From positions 1-8,575 of the forward strand of contig JAJZIF010000138.1 in NCBI GenBank assembly GCA_021810735.1: DNA of 8,575 nucleotides, given 5' to 3'. The stretch is from Acidobacteriota bacterium. GTDB lineage: Bacteria; Acidobacteriota; Terriglobia; Terriglobales; Acidobacteriaceae. Shown here in pieces: positions 5,717-8,575 of this stretch. The position numbers and the translations under genes are program-made. Each line of letters opens with the position of its first letter. The stretch's first letter is position 1. The notes below the pieces were generated by a model, which worked only from the letters and a program-made list of their open reading frames with translations, was not told where the DNA came from and did not search any database.

Positions 5717-6580
5717 TTATCCGCAGGCGAGCTCTTTGGCACGCTGGGCGGCGCGCATGACGGCCTTGATGAGGGTGACGCGGAGTCCACCTTCTTCGAG
5801 TTCGAGGATGCCATCGATGGTGCAGCCGGCGGGGGTGGTGACGGCGTCCTTGAGCAGGGCGGGGTGGTAGCCGGTGTCGAGGACCATGCGAGCAGAGCCG
5901 AGGGTGGTCTGGGCGGCGAGCAGGGTGGCGATGTCGCGGGGCAGGCCGACTTTGACGCCGGCTTCGGCGAGCGATTCCAGAATGATGTAAATGAATGCAG
6001 GGCCACTGGCGGAGAGGCCGGTGACGGCGTCCATGTGCTTTTCGTCGACCGTGACGGTGCGGCCGACGGCCTCAAAGAGCGCGTTGGCGAGCTGCAATTG
6101 CGCGGGCGTGACGTTGGAGCCGGAGCAGAGCGCGGTGATGCCGGCGCCGAGCATGGAAGGCGTGTTGGGCATGGCGCGAATGACGGGGATGGGTTTGGGC
6201 GCGTCGAGGGCCGCGGCTGCTTCGATGGCCGAGGTGCGGACCGAGGCGGCAAAAGAGATGAGCAGCTTGGAGGCGTCAAGCTCAGGGCGGAGGGTTTCGA
6301 TGAGGTCGGTGATCTGGAAGGGCTTTACGCCGAGCAGGACGACGTTGGACTGGCGCACGGCGGCGAGATTGTCCGTGGTGACCTCGATGCCCCACTGGGC
6401 CGAGAGCGCAAGGGCGCGGTCAGGATGGGCGACGGTGGCGACGAGCTGGTCGGGGCGCAGGATGTTCTCCTTGAGGAAGGCCTGCAGCAGAATGCCGCCC
6501 ATTTTGCCGGCGCCGAGGACGGCAACCCTGGCGCGGCTGAGGTTCAGTGGAGAAGGAACGGAGGTTTTGGTATCGGTCAC
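5717..6580 (-). CDS. proC: pyrroline-5-carboxylate reductase
   Basis: Catalyses the last step of proline synthesis: reduction of pyrroline-5-carboxylate to L-proline with NAD(P)H, in the cytoplasm. The 287-residue product has a Rossmann fold with GAGKMG (23-28). It also shows VVLLGVKPFQI (80-90), RAMPNTPSMLGAG (135-147) and the C-terminal family signature SGPAFIYIILESLAEAGVKV (192-211). TTPAGCTIDGILELE (248-262) corresponds to the usual SPGGTT segment but reads TPAG, a mild variant. The start is GTG 6578-6580, overlapping the stop of the upstream gene as GTGA. On the minus strand AAGGTG lies five bases before it as a Shine-Dalgarno within the upstream coding end. This arrangement suggests translational coupling. 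The first 15 residues or so are a non-conserved tail. Confidence 0.95.
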   Translation of the reverse strand: MTDTKTSVPSPLNLSRARVAVLGAGKMGGILLQAFLKENILRPDQLVATVAHPDRALALSAQWGIEVTTDNLAAVRQSNVVLLGVKPFQITDLIETLRPELDASKLLISFAASVRTSAIEAAAALDAPKPIPVIRAMPNTPSMLGAGITALCSGSNVTPAQLQLANALFEAVGRTVTVDEKHMDAVTGLSASGPAFIYIILESLAEAGVKVGLPRDIATLLAAQTTLGSARMVLDTGYHPALLKDAVTTPAGCTIDGILELEEGGLRVTLIKAVMRAAQRAKELACG

Positions 6581-7452
6581 GGTTGCACCTTTGGCGTATT
6601 CGACGGGGAATTGGGTTTGGATGCAGCGGGTTGAAGGCTCTTAAGGAAACGGCCGAAGCGCTCGTAGGCCGGGAAGACCCTGGTGGTGATGGCGGTGAGC
6701 ACGGCCTTGCGGAGGCTCGCCTGCTCGGCGGCGGAGATCGACGACGGGAATTCCTTGAGGGGCAGCGCGAAGGGGCTGTCTTCGGGCTGCTGGCTGGTGA
6801 CGGCGCGAATCTGCGCGAGCACGCCGCGAATTGTGGCGGCGGAGGGCGGATTTTCGTCCTGGACGCCGAGGAGGAGATCGTCGCTGATCTGGCGGAAGGC
6901 GGTGGGCACCTTGTTGAGGCGCGCGATGTAGTTGTCGTAGTCCTGCGTGGACTGGAAGTGCAGTTTGGCCGGGAGCCGGGCGAGGGAAAAAGGCAGGCCG
7001 GAGGTGGCGGTGACGGGCGTTTCCCAGGGGCGGGTTGCGGCAGCGTTCTGCTCGGCGATGAGCGTTTGCATCATCTGGTGCTTGCTTTGCTTTTCAGCGG
7101 CGGACATGCCGGTGGTGTCGATCGCGGCGAGCTGCATCATGAAGGCATTTTCCTGATCGAGGCGCTGTTCCCAGGCCTCGGCGGAGTAGTCCGTGAGTTC
7201 GGCGTCGTAGCGCTTGTCGCCCAGGATGGACGCGGCTTCGGGATGAGTTTTGAGCCGGTACTGGTGGATGGCATCGAGCAGGTCGCGGAGCTGCTTCTGG
7301 CGCTGGGCGAGCGGAACGGGAGCCTGCTGCCGGGCGACCGGACCGCGCGGCGGATAGTGGACAACAGTTCCCTTGGGGAACTGCTGGCCGAGGGCCAGCG
7401 GCGCGGCGGACAGGGCCAGCGCGAGGGTACTGCAAAGGAGGGGTGTCTTCAT
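6577..7452 (-). CDS. secreted protein matching only the N-terminal half of DUF885 family
   Basis: The 291-residue product has a signal peptide (MKTPLLCSTLALALSAAPLALG, then QQ). A region follows that reads like the N-terminal half of DUF885 proteins: HQYRLKTHPEAASILGDKRYDAELTDYS (63-90), LAAIDTTGMSAAEK (108-121), TRPWETPV (140-147), STQDYDNYIARLNKVPTAFRQI (168-189), DSPFALPLKEFP (225-236) and VFPAYERFGRFLKS (259-272). Full family members are about 550-600 residues and, as I recall, carry a HExxxGH-type metal motif in the second half. Here the protein instead ends in a Pro/Ser/Lys tail and stops in the proC start. So a peptidase activity should not be assumed. ATG 7450-7452 gives the signal peptide; the open frame continues upstream without coding character. 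A TATAAA lies 19 bases upstream. No strong Shine-Dalgarno is seen. Confidence 0.8.
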   Translation of the reverse strand: MKTPLLCSTLALALSAAPLALGQQFPKGTVVHYPPRGPVARQQAPVPLAQRQKQLRDLLDAIHQYRLKTHPEAASILGDKRYDAELTDYSAEAWEQRLDQENAFMMQLAAIDTTGMSAAEKQSKHQMMQTLIAEQNAAATRPWETPVTATSGLPFSLARLPAKLHFQSTQDYDNYIARLNKVPTAFRQISDDLLLGVQDENPPSAATIRGVLAQIRAVTSQQPEDSPFALPLKEFPSSISAAEQASLRKAVLTAITTRVFPAYERFGRFLKSLQPAASKPNSPSNTPKVQP

Positions 7453-7470
7453 AAAGCGCGGTGGATTCAG

Positions 7471-7476
7471 TTTATA
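7471..7476 (-). promoter_or_regulatory. -10-like TATAAA for the DUF885-fragment/proC unit
   Basis: On the minus strand TATAAA ends 18 bases before the ATG at 7452, in a locally AT-rich spot of an otherwise GC-rich region. Any -35 would fall inside the short-repeat array, and none is convincing. Confidence 0.35.
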
Positions 7477-7480
7477 ACGC

Positions 7481-7620
7481 AGGGACTGGCCAGCAGTTGT
7501 CCGGGGGTCAGTTGTCAATCCCCAGTTTCCAGTCGCGAGTTGTGAGCTTGCAGCTGGCAGCAGGCAACTGCAAGACAGCAGCCCTTGCTGACCACTGACC
7601 ACTGATGACCGGCAACTGTG
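7481..7620. repeat. degenerate array of short CAGTT/AACTG-type units
   Basis: Many short related units occur here: AGTTGT at 7495, 7510 and 7538, CAGTTT at 7523, CAGCTG at 7551, GGCAACTG at 7563 and 7611, and two exact tandem CTGACCA heptamers at 7588-7601. The spacing is irregular, as in an old, partly decayed tandem array. No open frame here has coding character. It fills nearly the whole gap between the ABC ATPase stop and the DUF885-fragment start. Confidence 0.55.
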
Positions 7621-7627
7621 GACTCTA

Positions 7628-8386
7628 TCAGCTGTTGCGGACGCGGCTGGAGGCTTCGTCGGAGAAGATTTTGCCGTCGCGGATATGGACGATGCGGTGT
7701 GCGTATTCGGCGATATCGGGCTCGTGGGTGACGAGGACGATGGTGTTTCCGCGGTGGTGCAGATCGTCGAAGAGGGCCATGATTTCTTCGCCGGTCTTGG
7801 AGTCGAGGTTCCCGGTGGGCTCGTCGGCGAGGATGATGGACGGATTGTTGATGAGAGCGCGGGCGATGGCGACGCGCTGGCGCTGTCCACCGGAGAGCTC
7901 ATTGGGTTTGTGGTGGGTGCGGCTGCCGAGGTTGACGGCTTCAAGGGCGGCCCTGGCGCGCTCGAGGCGCTCGACGGAGGGAGTGCCGTTGTAGATAAGC
8001 GGCAGCTCGACGTTGTGGAGGGCCGTGGCGCGGGCGAGCAGGTTGAAGGTCTGGAAGACGAAACCGATTTCCTTGTTTCGGATGCGGGCGAGTTCGTCGT
8101 CGTTGAGTTCGCTGACGAGGTGTCCGTTGAGCCAGTAGCGGCCCTGGCTGGGGGTGTCGAGGCAGCCGATGAGGTTCATGAGGGTGGACTTGCCGGAGCC
8201 GGAGGGTCCCATGATGGCGACGTACTCGTTATGGCGAATGCGCAGATTGACGCCCTGGAGGGCGTGGACCTGCTGCTCGGAGCCCATGTCGTAGGTTTTC
8301 CAGAGATTTTCGACGACGATGACGTCGTCGGGGCTGGGTCCCTGCGAGGTATTGGGGACGGTCGCGATATCGAGGTTGGTTGCCAT
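7628..8386 (-). CDS. ABC transporter ATP-binding protein, MacB/LolD type
   Basis: The ATPase of a MacB/LolD-like exporter, powering a membrane permease from the cytoplasmic side. The 252-residue protein shows every nucleotide-binding motif: Walker [10 protein letters not shown] (60-68), Q-loop FVFQTFNLL (109-117), signature [15 protein letters not shown] (164-178), Walker [14 protein letters not shown] (184-196) and the switch histidine in VTHEPD (H221). [19 protein letters not shown] and the absence of fused membrane helices are typical of separate ATPases of this class. An N-terminal tail of about 20 residues precedes [11 protein letters not shown]. Start ATG 8384-8386 is fixed by AGGAG six bases upstream; the frame stays open to 8533 over the adaptor gene but without coding character. 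It follows the adaptor gene by 49 bases in the same direction, so the two are probably co-transcribed. The permease is not directly downstream. Confidence 0.93.
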   Translation of the reverse strand: MATNLDIATVPNTSQGPSPDDVIVVENLWKTYDMGSEQQVHALQGVNLRIRHNEYVAIMGPSGSGKSTLMNLIGCLDTPSQGRYWLNGHLVSELNDDELARIRNKEIGFVFQTFNLLARATALHNVELPLIYNGTPSVERLERARAALEAVNLGSRTHHKPNELSGGQRQRVAIARALINNPSIILADEPTGNLDSKTGEEIMALFDDLHHRGNTIVLVTHEPDIAEYAHRIVHIRDGKIFSDEASSRVRNS

Positions 8387-8392
8387 GGTGTG

Positions 8393-8397
8393 CTCCT
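8393..8397 (-). promoter_or_regulatory. Shine-Dalgarno AGGAG of the ABC ATPase gene
   Basis: On the minus strand AGGAG lies six bases before the ATG at 8386, which decides the start against the longer open frame reaching 8533. Confidence 0.8.
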
Positions 8398-8435
8398 GCC
8401 GGCCGGGGCCGGGGCTGAAGATTCGGTTCAAAGCG

Positions 8436-8575
8436 CTAACTGGAGCTTTGGACGATTCCGAGGTCCGTCTTCTCACGTTTGATGAGAGCGCCGTTCTTAA
8501 GGGTGCGCAGGATGTTGTAAGGCCCGATGACAATTTCCTGTCCGGGTTCGAGGCCGCCGAGGACCTGAATGTTGG
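8436..8575 (-). CDS. C-terminal end of an RND/MacA-type periplasmic adaptor subunit (partial)
   Basis: Only the last 45 residues are in the window, ending at a TAG (8436-8438). The stretch reads [20 protein letters not shown] followed by [15 protein letters not shown]. This is the typical end of HlyD/MacA-type adaptor proteins, which span the periplasm and link an inner-membrane exporter to the outer-membrane channel. The G-L-x-x-G-Q-x-I-V-x-G-P pattern is characteristic of the membrane-proximal domain of this family. It lies 49 bases upstream of the ABC ATPase gene on the same strand, the usual partner order. The N-terminus lies outside the window, so a subfamily or gene name cannot be given. 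Confidence 0.8.
   Translation of the reverse strand, partial: NIQVLGGLEPGQEIVIGPYNILRTLKNGALIKREKTDLGIVQSSS

Noticed and set aside
5660..7545. Two long plus-strand open frames opposite proC and the DUF885 fragment
   Set aside because: Both are biased antisense readings of well-supported minus-strand genes and they begin inside repeat or coding DNA.
7588..7601. Possible CRISPR-like repeats in the short-unit array
   Set aside because: Units are about seven bases, directly adjacent and irregular, without spacers of constant length.
7453..7944. Upstream extension of the DUF885-fragment frame to 7944
   Set aside because: The added part overlaps the ABC ATPase in another frame, is Ser/Thr/Pro-rich nonsense and runs through the short-repeat array; the signal peptide starts at 7452.
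8387..8533. N-terminal extension of the ABC ATPase to 8533
   Set aside because: It would overlap the adaptor's C-terminal coding region, and AGGAG before 8386 fixes the shorter start.

Overview
The window looks like a chromosomal segment of a high-GC Gram-negative bacterium, most likely a member of the Acidobacteriota (Terriglobia/Acidobacteriaceae type). This assignment rests on overall protein character, high GC, and dispersed hairpin repeats of a style I associate with that group. It is inference from memory, not a database result. A Kdo-modifying enzyme and an RND-type periplasmic adaptor both imply an outer membrane with LPS.

Layout. Bases 1-3009 carry three minus-strand genes. In transcription order these are a Kdo 3-hydroxylase-like Fe(II)/2-oxoglutarate enzyme (kdoO), a small two-helix membrane protein, and a family X DNA polymerase with a PHP domain (polX) whose C-terminus runs off the left edge. 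Bases 3107-3847 hold a plus-strand gene of unknown function. It converges on a secreted-protein gene (3844-4419, minus) and the two stop codons share one CTAG. Divergent from the latter is ruvA (4470-5069, plus), followed by a small DsrE/DsrF-like gene (5244-5606, plus). From 5717 to the right edge everything is on the minus strand. In transcription order: the end of an RND/MacA-type adaptor, a MacB/LolD-type ABC ATPase, a secreted protein that is only the N-terminal half of a DUF885 protein, and proC, which overlaps the DUF885 stop by GTGA.

How the genes relate. The clear functional units are the adaptor/ATPase pair (export across the envelope) and the coupled DUF885-fragment/proC pair. polX and ruvA are DNA repair genes but are about 3 kb apart and on opposite strands, so this is not one repair operon. 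The rest is mixed housekeeping and lineage-specific genes.

Non-coding content is the least routine part. Two copies of a REP-like sequence sit directly on the stop codons of ruvA and the DsrE-like gene. Two hairpin modules end in TGGGGCACC, and a decayed array of short CAGTT/AACTG-type units lies between the DUF885 and ABC ATPase genes. Two plus-strand genes (3107 and ruvA) have -10-like hexamers placed so close to the ATG that their mRNAs may be leaderless. I see no CRISPR array, phage, transposase, tRNA or rRNA, and no convincing new multi-gene system.
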